From a virus, in the IMG/VR virus record IMGVR_UViG_3300036857_000138, positions 1-50,004 of that record: a stretch of 50,004 bases of DNA. One strand, written 5' to 3'. The position numbers and the translations under genes are program-made. The notes under the pieces are model-generated. The model saw nothing but the letters and a program-made list of their open reading frames with translations, was not told the DNA's origin and ran no database searches. Each line of letters opens with the position of its first letter. Positions within the stretch are counted from its first letter, which is position 1. Shown here one piece after another: positions 14,171 through 21,571 of this stretch.

Positions 14171-14186
14171 CTTGCCGATCGGCAAC
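14171..14186 (-). promoter_or_regulatory. Operator D
   Basis: CTTGCCGATCGGCAAC differs from the perfect palindrome in one base. Unlike the other sites, about 50 bases with GTGTGAAGTGTGAA-type repeats lie between it and GTGATTGATCC (14121). No good -10 box stands at the usual place; TTGACC about 12 bases further on may supply an alternative -35. Confidence 0.5.
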
Positions 14187-14220
14187 CCGTCAGGCACGAA
14201 CTACGAAAAGTGAAGTGTGT

Positions 14221-14259
14221 GTTTTGCGGGGAGTTCGTTCTTAACAATTCCCCGAAAAC
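14221..14259. terminator. Long imperfect hairpin between lysis genes and operator D
   Basis: GTTTTGCGGGGA pairs with TCCCCGAAAAC, with a one-base asymmetry and a partly paired AT-rich loop. It is nearly symmetric, so it could work on both strands. It marks the end of the minus-strand late operon after 14266. Confidence 0.5.
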
Positions 14260-14265
14260 GTACTG

Positions 14266-14463
14266 TCAGCTTTTCGGCTTGTGAAGACCCCGTCCGGCCC
14301 CGTTGCGGGCAACGCCGAGGACGCCGGACCCACCGGCCACCGCGCCGAGTGCGACGAGCGCTTGGTCGATCGTCAGCGCCCCGGTGATCAGCGAGACGAC
14401 GATGCAGATGATCCCGGCGATCGTCGTCAGGGTCGCCATCGGTACTTCGTCGAGGATGCCCAT
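14266..14463 (-). CDS. Putative holin, two membrane spans
   Basis: 65 residues. Two hydrophobic stretches, TLTTIAGIICIVVSLITGAL and ALVALGAVAGGSGVLGVA, are joined by a short turn with T-I-D-Q and followed by a basic tail. Size, topology and the place right after two peptidoglycan hydrolases fit a small holin that releases them through the membrane. Last gene of the late operon. The assignment is by topology and context only. Confidence 0.6.
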   Translation of the reverse strand: MGILDEVPMATLTTIAGIICIVVSLITGALTIDQALVALGAVAGGSGVLGVARNGAGRGLHKPKS

Positions 14464-14473
14464 CTTGTCTCTC

Positions 14474-14926
14474 CTAGCTGGCGACGCGGCGAGCCTCTAG
14501 TTCGCCGAGGGTGTTCGGTCGCCGGTCGTGCTGAATATCGTCGAGGACCTGCTCAAGAACGGTGTCGCGGCCCGGCGCGTCCTCGTGGCCGGTGCCCCAG
14601 TCGGATTCGATGATCGCGTCGAGAGTCGCCCACGCCGGAGCGTTGAGACGAAGCCGCCGTCTGATCTTCGGGTAGCCGTGAGCGTTTTCCTTGAGGGTGC
14701 GGATCGTCGCGGTGACGCCGTCGTCGATCGAGCGGTACTCCTGCACCCCGGCGATATTGCCGGGCAGGGTCCGCGAGTTCGGCATATGCAGCGTCGTATT
14801 GAGCGGGTTGAAGTCGGCCGAGCCGCCCTCGGCTTGAAGCCAGGCCTGCATCGCCCGGCGAGTATGGGTCGTCAGCGGCGCTCCGATCCCTTCGAGGACT
14901 CGTTTAGCGAACTCGCCCCGCGTCAT
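14474..14926 (-). CDS. Lysozyme-like peptidoglycan hydrolase
   Basis: 150 residues from ATG 14926. The N-terminal 75 residues follow a lysozyme-fold pattern I know from actinophage lysins and virion muramidases: a helix ending A-W-L-Q-A-E-G-G with a Glu, then F-N-P-L-N-T-T, G-N-I-A-G-V-Q-E-Y and D-D-G-V-T-A-T-I-R-T-L. It is expected to cut glycan strands. Encoded in an ATGA overlap after the NlpC/P60-like endolysin, giving two different wall-cutting activities. Confidence 0.65.
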   Translation of the reverse strand: MTRGEFAKRVLEGIGAPLTTHTRRAMQAWLQAEGGSADFNPLNTTLHMPNSRTLPGNIAGVQEYRSIDDGVTATIRTLKENAHGYPKIRRRLRLNAPAWATLDAIIESDWGTGHEDAPGRDTVLEQVLDDIQHDRRPNTLGELEARRVAS

Positions 14927-15765
14927 CCGTCGTAGATGTAGCAGGTGTAGTCGCCGTCACCGAAGAGGTTGATCACCCCGAAGTCAACCGGCGGCGAGCC
15001 GTGTCCGGCGGTGCGATCGCCGGGGCCGATATAGGCCTCGGTGTGATGGCCGACGCCGCCGCCGTACACGACGTAGCCCCAGCCGACCTTCTTCATATGC
15101 TCGACCGAGACTCGTTTCCAGGGTCCGGCCGCCGTCTTGAGGGTGCCGGTGAACCCGGCCCGGAAGTCTTCGCCGTTGGGGTCCGGCAGGTCGGCCGAGT
15201 AGGCGAGGCCGGTGACGTAGGAAGAGCAGTCGGAGCGCTCGCCGTAGCTCGGCCCCGGCTCGATCTCGTGGAATACGTCCCACGATCCGTACTGCGAGTA
15301 GAAGTTGCGCCGGTGTCCGTTCGAGCAGTTGGCGACCGAGGCCAGGGCGGCCGCCCGCCAGCGCTGCTCGGGCGTCCCGCCGACGACCTTGTTGCCCTGA
15401 ATCGTCGGGCCGTGTTCTCGGAGCCATTTCTGCAACTCGTGTTCGACCTCGTCCTTGCGGACCGAGAGCCGATGTTGGTCGGCCTTGAGTTTCTTGATCC
15501 GGCCCCGCCAGTAGATCGCCTTGTCGTGCGAGCGGTCGGCGCGATGCTGGCAACGGGCGGCCTTGTTGTCGTGGCGACCGGCCTTGAACGGTTCGTCGTG
15601 TTTGCGAGCGGCGTCGGCCTTTTTCTCGTGTTCGATCTGTTCCTCGTGATTGCGGACGGTCCGCTCGTGGAACTTCTTGTAGCGCTTCACCGCTTTGCGG
15701 GTCGCGGCCTCGGTCCGGCCGATCCGGGCGTTGAGGCGGTCGAGAAGATGGCGCAGTTTGCCCAC
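14923..15765 (-). CDS. Endolysin with NlpC/P60- or CHAP-like peptidase domain
   Basis: 280 residues. Residues 1-115 form a very charged coiled coil (KAVKRYKKFHERTVRNHEEQ). The C-terminal half holds a papain-like site: Cys 180 in S-D-C-S-S-Y-V, His 240 or 241 in G-V-G-H-H-T-E-A-Y-I-G. This should cut the peptide part of the cell wall. There is no signal peptide, so release needs a holin (14266-14463 or 15797-16099). ATG start. Confidence 0.8.
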   Translation of the reverse strand: MGKLRHLLDRLNARIGRTEAATRKAVKRYKKFHERTVRNHEEQIEHEKKADAARKHDEPFKAGRHDNKAARCQHRADRSHDKAIYWRGRIKKLKADQHRLSVRKDEVEHELQKWLREHGPTIQGNKVVGGTPEQRWRAAALASVANCSNGHRRNFYSQYGSWDVFHEIEPGPSYGERSDCSSYVTGLAYSADLPDPNGEDFRAGFTGTLKTAAGPWKRVSVEHMKKVGWGYVVYGGGVGHHTEAYIGPGDRTAGHGSPPVDFGVINLFGDGDYTCYIYDG

Positions 15766-15796
15766 GGCTCGAACCTACGCCGAGCGGCAACCCCCC

Positions 15797-16099
15797 CTAG
15801 CAGACCGGACCGTCGATCAATTCCTCGACCCGCTGGATCGTCGCTTTGTTGCCGACCGCCAGCGCCGCGATCGCCTCACGGTTGCGGTTGACGCCGTCGC
15901 AGAGTTCGTCGCGGGCTTCGCCGCCGGATGCGACCCGAGAGGCGTCGAGGGCGAGGACGATCAGCAGCAGGCCCCCCACGGCGATCAGGGCGATCACCGC
16001 CAGCCGTTCGCCCTCGGGCACTTTCTGCAAGAACCCGATCAGCGAGACGCCGACCCCGAGCAGGGCGACGGCCGAAATGATCAGGCCTAGAACCTCGAT
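15797..16099 (-). CDS. Two-span membrane protein of the lysis region
   Basis: About 100 residues, with membrane spans V-L-G-L-I-I-S-A-V-A-L-L-G-V-G-V-S-L-I-G and R-L-A-V-I-A-L-I-A-V-G-G-L-L-L-I-V-L-A, a short loop (QKVPEGE), and a soluble helical tail with two Cys. The upstream half of the frame has no ATG, GTG or TTG. I place the start at the ATC 16099 after GGAGCGGGG, but this is uncertain. A second holin or antiholin is possible. Confidence 0.55.
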   Translation of the reverse strand: MEVLGLIISAVALLGVGVSLIGFLQKVPEGERLAVIALIAVGGLLLIVLALDASRVASGGEARDELCDGVNRNREAIAALAVGNKATIQRVEELIDGPVC

Positions 16100-16137
16100 T
16101 GTCCCCGCTCCGAGCGGCGCATACGTGACCGAGGGTA

Positions 16138-16173
16138 TTGCCGGGCGGAACCCCCGCCGGGCAGAATCGGGCC
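16138..16173 (+). promoter_or_regulatory. Plus-strand leaderless promoter
   Basis: TTGCCG (16138-16143), 18 bases, CAGAAT (16162-16167), 6 bases, GTG 16174. The -35, spacing and initiation at a GTG match the minus-strand promoters. The 16 bases around the -35 (ATTGCCGGGCGGAACC) look like a degenerate operator. No ribosome site precedes the GTG, as expected for a leaderless mRNA. Confidence 0.6.
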
Positions 16174-16572
16174 GTGTTCGCCAGCGAGGGCCTCGACCGC
16201 CTACTCGCCCGTCTCGACGAGTCTGAGCCGGGCGGCCGTAGGGTCGCCGACGAAGTCGTCCGGCTGACCTTGCAGGGCGGCAAGCGGCGCGGCTGGCCCT
16301 TCGACGAGGCATGGCGATCGGCCCGCGAGCGGTTGCAGCCGCCGAACCGCAACGGCCTCTCGGTCAACGACGCCTTGACCCGCGACCTGCTTGAGCAGCG
16401 AGCGCTACTCGACGAGCTTGAACCGGCGTTCCGGGCGGCCTACGAAGACCGGCCGCTGACCCCGATCGACCGCGAGCGTCTCGCCTTCCTCGCCGCCCCC
16501 CGACTGACCGGCGAGTTCCGCATCCCGACGACCCTGCCGCCGGTCGCCGAACCCGAGCCGATCGCCGCTTAG
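16174..16572 (+). CDS. Lone plus-strand gene, hypothetical helical protein
   Basis: 132 residues from GTG 16174. Sequence is plausible throughout: F-A-S-E-G-L-D-R-L-L-A-R-L-D-E, then V-A-D-E-V-V-R-L-T-L-Q-G-G-K-R-R-G-W-P-F-D-E-A-W and P-L-T-P-I-D-R-E-R-L-A-F-L. Codon third positions are GC-rich as in neighbours. The stop overlaps the stop of the convergent tail gene (16569). It stands alone between tail and lysis genes with its own promoter, a position typical of independently expressed cargo (morons). Function unknown. Confidence 0.7.
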   Translation: MFASEGLDRLLARLDESEPGGRRVADEVVRLTLQGGKRRGWPFDEAWRSARERLQPPNRNGLSVNDALTRDLLEQRALLDELEPAFRAAYEDRPLTPIDRERLAFLAAPRLTGEFRIPTTLPPVAEPEPIAA

Positions 16573-17207
16573 GGTTCGTGTATCCGCAGTTCTTTCCAAG
16601 TCGTGAAGTTTTCCCGCGCTTTGAGCCAGGTCGGCGATGACGGCGTCGAGGACGTGCGGACTTCGAGCCAGGTCCAGACCGACCGTTTGTTGAAGAACAA
16701 GACGATCCCGATCGGCTTTTGTTCGCGTCGCAGGGCGTCTTCGATCGCCGCCTGATCCGGCGTCTCGCCGCTGATCGTTTCGATCCGCAGTCGCCAGGGG
16801 AACCCGCCGTAGCGTTCGGTGATGATCACCGTCTGAGTCCCGGTCAGGTAGCGCTTGACGAGGGCTTCGATCGCCCCCACGGTGCCCCGTAGGAACGCCT
16901 CGGGGGCCGCTATCGCCGCCCGCTGCTGTTCGACGGTCATCCCCGGCGTGAACCGAGCGCCGACGTACTGGGCCAGGTAGGGCAGGCAGACGGCCGGGCA
17001 GTTGAGCGGGTCGAAGAGGACCTGCCAGGGCACCCCGTCTTCGTCCTCGGTCGTGACGAGTTCGTGGATCAGGTCGAGGTCGGCGGCGACGAGGGCCTCG
17101 CAGAACCGGAGCGCCGCCCATTCGTTGTCGTCGTCGTACTGGGTGAACGCCGGTTCGAGTGCCTCGTAGAGTTCGAGCGCCGCCTCGCTGGCTTCGGGTT
17201 TCAGCAT
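16569..17207 (-). CDS. Tail protein I-like baseplate protein
   Basis: 212 residues, immediately after the baseplate J-like gene, as P2 gpI follows gpJ. Shows L-P-Y-L-A-Q-Y-V-G-A-R-F near residue 75, the landmark of the tail protein I family (the first helix of the baseplate wedge), and a beta-rich end (GIVLFFNKRSVWTWLEVRT). It should help join tail fibres to the baseplate. ATG start, 4 bases after the previous stop. Confidence 0.7.
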   Translation of the reverse strand: MLKPEASEAALELYEALEPAFTQYDDDNEWAALRFCEALVAADLDLIHELVTTEDEDGVPWQVLFDPLNCPAVCLPYLAQYVGARFTPGMTVEQQRAAIAAPEAFLRGTVGAIEALVKRYLTGTQTVIITERYGGFPWRLRIETISGETPDQAAIEDALRREQKPIGIVLFFNKRSVWTWLEVRTSSTPSSPTWLKARENFTTWKELRIHEP

Positions 17208-17211
17208 CGGC

Positions 17212-18387
17212 CTACGGTGCCGTGATCGTCATCGTCCCCGGTTCGACCAGCGGGGCCGGGCCTTCGAGGGTTATGTCCGCCGTCCCGAAGCTGCCGCCCG
17301 ATTTCCGCATTTCGAGTTTCGAGGCGTAGTTGACACCCTGCACGTTGTTGACCGCCGTCACGAGGTCTTGGTAGCGGAGTTTCGTGAAGCTGGCAATGTC
17401 CCAGCTAGTGTCATCGCCGGGCGGTGACTGCCCCCAGTTCGCCGGTGAGAGGAACGCTTCGACCGCCGCTTTCACCGCCGCCGCCACCGTCGCTTTGTCG
17501 AAGCCAGCGTTGGGTACGAGTTCGGCCGTTACGTCGATTTTGTTGTACTTGTATTTCGCCTTATTCGTGATGACGTAGAAGTTGAAGTTGACCTCGCGGC
17601 GGGCTTTGAGAACGGCCAGGATTTCTTCCGCGACTTTGGCCGTCACCGGCTGCCCGGACGAGTCGAGCGGGTACACCGAGAGGGTCTTTTCGAGGCTGCC
17701 GGTTTCGGTTTCGCCGTTGTAGTTGTCGAGGACCCCGACCCGCTGGACCCCGGCGATATTGCGGACGAGGATCGCCACGTCTTCGGCGGTGACTGGACGC
17801 GGTGCCAGGGTCCGCATCGTGTCGGCCAGACGGTCGAGGTAGTCGGCCGGTTCCTCGGCGGTCGAGCCGCCGGACGGGGTGCCTTCGAGTTCGACCGAGG
17901 TCACGTAGGAGATCGCATCGACGAGCGAGGCCGGGCCGGGGATGCCGTTCGCCTCTTCGCCCTCTTCGATCGCTTCGAGCAGGACTTCTTTCGCTTCGCT
18001 CGAACCTTCGGCGACCGGCGCGGCGCTGACGACGACGAAGCCGAGCGATTCATCGCCGCTGACCGCTACGTCAACCTGCGTCCCGGCGGGGATCGTATAG
18101 CCCGCCGTGTCCTGCACTTTCCATTTCGATTTGACGGTCGCGGCGAGCGCCGGATGCGGGGGGACGTTGACGATCAGTTCGCCGAAGCGGGCGAAGGCTT
18201 CCTCGCCCATTTCCGCCGCGAGTTCGGCCAGCGGCACGATCAGCCGGACGGCGATCGCCCGGATCAGCCACGTCTCGGGGTTGCCCGCCCTCGGTTCCCA
18301 GCCGGGAAACTGGGCGACCATGTCGTCGAAGGTTTCTTCGATCAGGGCCTCGGCGTTGATCTCGATCGGTAGCTCGACGAAGCTCAC
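17212..18387 (-). CDS. Baseplate J-like protein (Mu gp47 / P2 gpJ family)
   Basis: 391 residues. The family pattern is visible: N-terminal helices with G-N-P-E-T-W-L-I-R-A-I-A, an A-G-T-Q-V-D-V-A-V strand, G-I-P-G-P-A-S-L, E-P-A-D-Y-L-D-R-L-A-D-T, and R-P-V-T-A-E-D-V-A-I-L-V-R-N-I-A-G-V-Q-R. This is a wedge component of contractile tails. Overlaps the gp25-like gene upstream by 4 bases. Length fits. Confidence 0.85.
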   Translation of the reverse strand: MSFVELPIEINAEALIEETFDDMVAQFPGWEPRAGNPETWLIRAIAVRLIVPLAELAAEMGEEAFARFGELIVNVPPHPALAATVKSKWKVQDTAGYTIPAGTQVDVAVSGDESLGFVVVSAAPVAEGSSEAKEVLLEAIEEGEEANGIPGPASLVDAISYVTSVELEGTPSGGSTAEEPADYLDRLADTMRTLAPRPVTAEDVAILVRNIAGVQRVGVLDNYNGETETGSLEKTLSVYPLDSSGQPVTAKVAEEILAVLKARREVNFNFYVITNKAKYKYNKIDVTAELVPNAGFDKATVAAAVKAAVEAFLSPANWGQSPPGDDTSWDIASFTKLRYQDLVTAVNNVQGVNYASKLEMRKSGGSFGTADITLEGPAPLVEPGTMTITAP

Positions 18388-18686
18388 GGTGTTTCGATCA
18401 CCCCGATCTTGATCAGTTCGGCTTCAAGGTCCTGCGCCGTCACGACTTCGGCTCGCGGCTCGAACTGGTCGATCTGGGCGAGCCATTCGTCGAGGTCGAG
18501 CGGCAGGGCCTCGAAAGTCGGGTCCTCGACGCCGTAGTCGGGTTCCTCGATTCGGCTGCCGCGTTCGGTAGCGATCAGCGCGTACACGCAGGCCGCGATC
18601 TCGTCGTCGGAGTCCTGCTCGACGGCCCGCAGGCCGAACGTGCCGAACTCGATCGGGACACGAAGTTTGGGCGTCGTCAGGGCCAC
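18384..18686 (-). CDS. gp25-like baseplate wedge protein (GPW family)
   Basis: 100 residues. Typical order: P-I-E-F-G-T-F-G-L-R, D-D-E-I-A-A-C-V-Y-A-L-I-A-T-E-R-G-S-R, then P-D-Y-G-V-E-D-P-T-F-E-A and a C-terminal helix. The E-R-G-S-R and Y-G pattern marks the T4 gp25 / P2 gpW family, which joins sheath and baseplate in contractile particles. ATG start. Confidence 0.85.
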   Translation of the reverse strand: MALTTPKLRVPIEFGTFGLRAVEQDSDDEIAACVYALIATERGSRIEEPDYGVEDPTFEALPLDLDEWLAQIDQFEPRAEVVTAQDLEAELIKIGVIETP

Positions 18687-18715
18687 GAGGTCAGCCTACG
18701 GTCGGCGCTCACCCC

Positions 18716-19852
18716 CTAGCCGACCCTCACCGGATCGACGATCAGGCGACGCCGGATGAACGCCATCGTGATCGCGTTCGATTCGGACCTGATCTTCTCT
18801 TCGATTAGCTCGCTCGCCGCCCGCCCGGTCTGCCGCATCATGCAAGAGACATTCGCGGAAACGCGAATCGGGGACGTTCCGGCTTCGTCGAAGATCATCA
18901 CCGCCGCCCATTCGTTATTCGCGGCGGTCGCCCCCATCGTGTAGGAAATCCGCCCGACCGCCTGATTCGCCTGCGTCGCACCGGACCCGACCGATGCCTC
19001 GATCCGAATGTCATAGTCACCTTTGAGCGGCAGGGTGATTTTCAGCGGTTCGGTCGGCGAGACGTAGGCTTCGCTCGCGGTCGTCCGTTCGACGTTGGAC
19101 TGCTGCAAAAGGGCCGGGCCGCCGATCTTCGCCCACGGATACGTTTCTTCGCCGGTATAGACGAGGTCCCAGTACACCCCCGCCGCCGCTTTGTAGGTGC
19201 AACGGTCACCGATCGCCGGGGCCGGGGAGGTCGGTAGCGCTTCGACGACGCCGTAGTCCTTGCCGCCCCATTTCACCCCCGACGCCGAGCCGGAGTCCGC
19301 GACGAGCCGGGCGAAGTTCCCACCGACCCCGAGCCGCGCCGGTGTCGATGCAGCGGTCGCGGCGATCAGGTCGCCCTTCGTCGTCAGCAGCGCTTTGAGG
19401 ATCGCCAGCGATTCGAGTTCGGCTTTCGAGACTTCACCTGCCGGACCTTTCGGGCCTTCGGGTCCGGCCCCGGACATGACGACGACGGTGTACTGATTCG
19501 TCGTCGGCGCTTCGTCGAAGGTGAGTTTGATCTGACTAGTCGAGATCGCTTCGTGATCGAAGCCGCCCCATACCTGCTGATACGGCGAGGCGGCCTGCCG
19601 GACGCCGACGAAGACCGCTCGGGTCCCGAGTTTGTGTTCGATCGTGAACGTCGTCGTCGTGCCGTCGCCGATCGTCTGAGTGAACGCCCCGCCGATCGTC
19701 GGTTCGCCGCCCCCTTTGGCGCTGACCCATTCGGTCCCGTTCCAGAAGTAGAGGGTGTTCGTCGCGGTGTCGTAGTGAAGCTGGCCCGCGACCGGCGAGG
19801 CGGGTTTCCCCGAGGACTTCGGTGCGACGAACTTGCCGAGTTGCTCGGCCAT
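18716..19852 (-). CDS. Tail fibre protein with collagen-like linker
   Basis: 378 residues. N-terminal module with S-P-V-A-G-Q-L-H-Y-D-T-A-T-N-T-L-Y-F-W, shared with the 19853-21058 product. Then a repeated beta module with I-E-H-K-L-G-T-R-A-V-F-V, a short collagen-like G-P-E-G-P-K-G-P-A-G, a coiled segment, and a C-terminal beta domain likely to bind the host. It directly follows the other fibre gene. Receptor-binding role is inferred from architecture and position. Confidence 0.7.
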   Translation of the reverse strand: MAEQLGKFVAPKSSGKPASPVAGQLHYDTATNTLYFWNGTEWVSAKGGGEPTIGGAFTQTIGDGTTTTFTIEHKLGTRAVFVGVRQAASPYQQVWGGFDHEAISTSQIKLTFDEAPTTNQYTVVVMSGAGPEGPKGPAGEVSKAELESLAILKALLTTKGDLIAATAASTPARLGVGGNFARLVADSGSASGVKWGGKDYGVVEALPTSPAPAIGDRCTYKAAAGVYWDLVYTGEETYPWAKIGGPALLQQSNVERTTASEAYVSPTEPLKITLPLKGDYDIRIEASVGSGATQANQAVGRISYTMGATAANNEWAAVMIFDEAGTSPIRVSANVSCMMRQTGRAASELIEEKIRSESNAITMAFIRRRLIVDPVRVG

Positions 19853-21058
19853 CTAGGACCTGACGATCACTCGGTACTGTTCGGTCGTCGGCGCGACGTT
19901 GAACCGGAGCGTGACCGCGTTCACACTCGTCCGCTCGACGGTCGGCTCGACGGTGTCCCACGGCGTCGAGTTGCGATAGACCTCGACGATCACGTCGCGG
20001 GTCCCGAGGTTGTGGGTGACTTCGATCGCGGTCAGCGAGCCGTTACCGATGTTCTGGGTGAACTTCCCGGTCCGTTCTTCGACGAAGGCTTTGGTCGCAA
20101 TGACCGCCGTATTGACGCTGAGGCCGTCGCCTTCCTGCGTCAGCCCGGTCCCCGCTTCGACGAAGAGGGTGCTACCGGCGAGGCCGATCCCGCCCCCAGC
20201 GGTGAGTCCCGCCGCGCCGGTGAACTGAGTCCAAGTGTTCGCCGTGACGCCGACCGTGACGGGGCCGGTCGGTTCGGAAATGACCCAGCCGGTGTCGGCG
20301 TTGGTACCGCCCGCCTCGACGAAGGTGAACGATCCGCCCGAGAGGTCGAAGGGTGCGGATTCGGCGTCAGCGTCGGCAGTCCGTTTCAGTTTGTATTTTT
20401 CCGCCCCGCCGCCTTTCGAGAGAACTTCGTAGATGCCGTTTTTGATCCCGAGCGGCTCGTTCTTGACGAGGACGCGATCGCCCACGGTGAGGGCCTGCCC
20501 GTCGATTTTCAGTTCGCCGACCGCTTCGCCGACGAGTTCTTTTCCGCTGACGGTGCTAGTCGGTGAGAGGGCCGCCGCCGTGGCGAACCTGACCGAGTTC
20601 TTCACGTCCAGCCCTTGAGCGACGGCGTCGGCGTAGCCGGTCGTGGCGAGCTTCGTCCCGGTGCCTTCGGTCTGCGGGGTCAGTACGTCGCCGACGATTT
20701 TGAGGAAGGTGCCATCGACGTTCACCTTCAAGGCTTCGGCCCCGCCGCCGCCCAACCCTTCACCGGCCGCCGCCGCCGCGATCCTGATCAGGTCCGAGAC
20801 GACCTCTAGGCCCGTCCCCGGCGCAACGTCGAGGGTGTCCCCGGTACGGGTCAGGGCGTTCCCGGCGATGATCTGCGACGAGTCGGTCGGGACCCATGCC
20901 GTCCCGTTGTAGAAGTAGAGACGGTTCGCGGTCGTGTCGTAGTACAACTGCCCGGCGACCGGCGAGCCGGGGGCCGAGGCGAGCTTGTGGACGAGGGCGT
21001 TCTGCAACTCCGACGACTTGCCGAAGTCAAGGTGGGTAAGGATTTTGCGTTCGGCCAT
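19853..21058 (-). CDS. Tail fibre protein
   Basis: 401 residues. Shares with its neighbour an N-terminal S-P-V-A-G-Q-L-Y-Y-D-T and Y-F-Y-N-G-T-A-W-V, and a C-terminal domain with V-T-H-N-L-G-T-R-D-V-I-V. The middle is Gly-rich and beta-type (GDVLTPQTEGTGTKLATTG), as in trimeric fibre shafts. Stop and next start abut exactly. Probably a trimeric adhesin or its adaptor. Confidence 0.7.
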   Translation of the reverse strand: MAERKILTHLDFGKSSELQNALVHKLASAPGSPVAGQLYYDTTANRLYFYNGTAWVPTDSSQIIAGNALTRTGDTLDVAPGTGLEVVSDLIRIAAAAAGEGLGGGGAEALKVNVDGTFLKIVGDVLTPQTEGTGTKLATTGYADAVAQGLDVKNSVRFATAAALSPTSTVSGKELVGEAVGELKIDGQALTVGDRVLVKNEPLGIKNGIYEVLSKGGGAEKYKLKRTADADAESAPFDLSGGSFTFVEAGGTNADTGWVISEPTGPVTVGVTANTWTQFTGAAGLTAGGGIGLAGSTLFVEAGTGLTQEGDGLSVNTAVIATKAFVEERTGKFTQNIGNGSLTAIEVTHNLGTRDVIVEVYRNSTPWDTVEPTVERTSVNAVTLRFNVAPTTEQYRVIVRS

Positions 21059-21571
21059 TTAGTTCATCACCGCTTTCCCCGACGATTCGGCGTTGAAGAG
21101 CAGTTTGAGTTCGTTCGAGTTGAGGACTTCGACCTGCGGCTCGATCTGCCGCCCGAGGCCGTCGAAGGCGATCACGCAGGGGGTCTTGCCGAGATTGTGT
21201 TTCACCGTCCAGGCTTTCGCCGCGACGCCCTGTTCGTGCAGGTAGGTCTTGTCGCCGGTGCCTTCGCCGCCTTTGATCGGGGTGTCACCCCCGGCGGGCC
21301 ACCACGCCGCGACCCACGGCTCTTGTTGGTCATCGACGACGACGAGGACCTCGTCACCGACCGCCGGGATCGTCGTCGCCCGCGACTGCCAGCGGCGAAT
21401 CTCGTAGGCGTGCATTTCGGCAGGCCGGGCCGAGTCCTGCTGATCGTCGAACTCGGGGACGACGACTTGGAACGGTTGGCCGAGCGCGGCCGGGGCCTTC
21501 GAGACGAAGCCGTGGCGGGCCTCGCGGGTCGGCGAGGTCGGGGCGACCGGCGATCGGGCAAGCTCGGTCAT
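21059..21571 (-). CDS. Baseplate spike/gpV-like protein with fibre-type C-terminal domain
   Basis: 170 residues from ATG 21571. The first 100 have an OB-fold-like core (HAYEIRRWQSRATTIPAVGD, then EVLVVVDDQQEPWVAAWWP), as in gpV or phage gp5-like spike bases. The last 50 carry W-T-V-K-H-N-L-G-K-T-P-C-V-I-A, the module found in both fibre proteins. It probably connects the hub to the spike or fibres. The gpV call is by order and fold pattern. Confidence 0.6.
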   Translation of the reverse strand: MTELARSPVAPTSPTREARHGFVSKAPAALGQPFQVVVPEFDDQQDSARPAEMHAYEIRRWQSRATTIPAVGDEVLVVVDDQQEPWVAAWWPAGGDTPIKGGEGTGDKTYLHEQGVAAKAWTVKHNLGKTPCVIAFDGLGRQIEPQVEVLNSNELKLLFNAESSGKAVMN

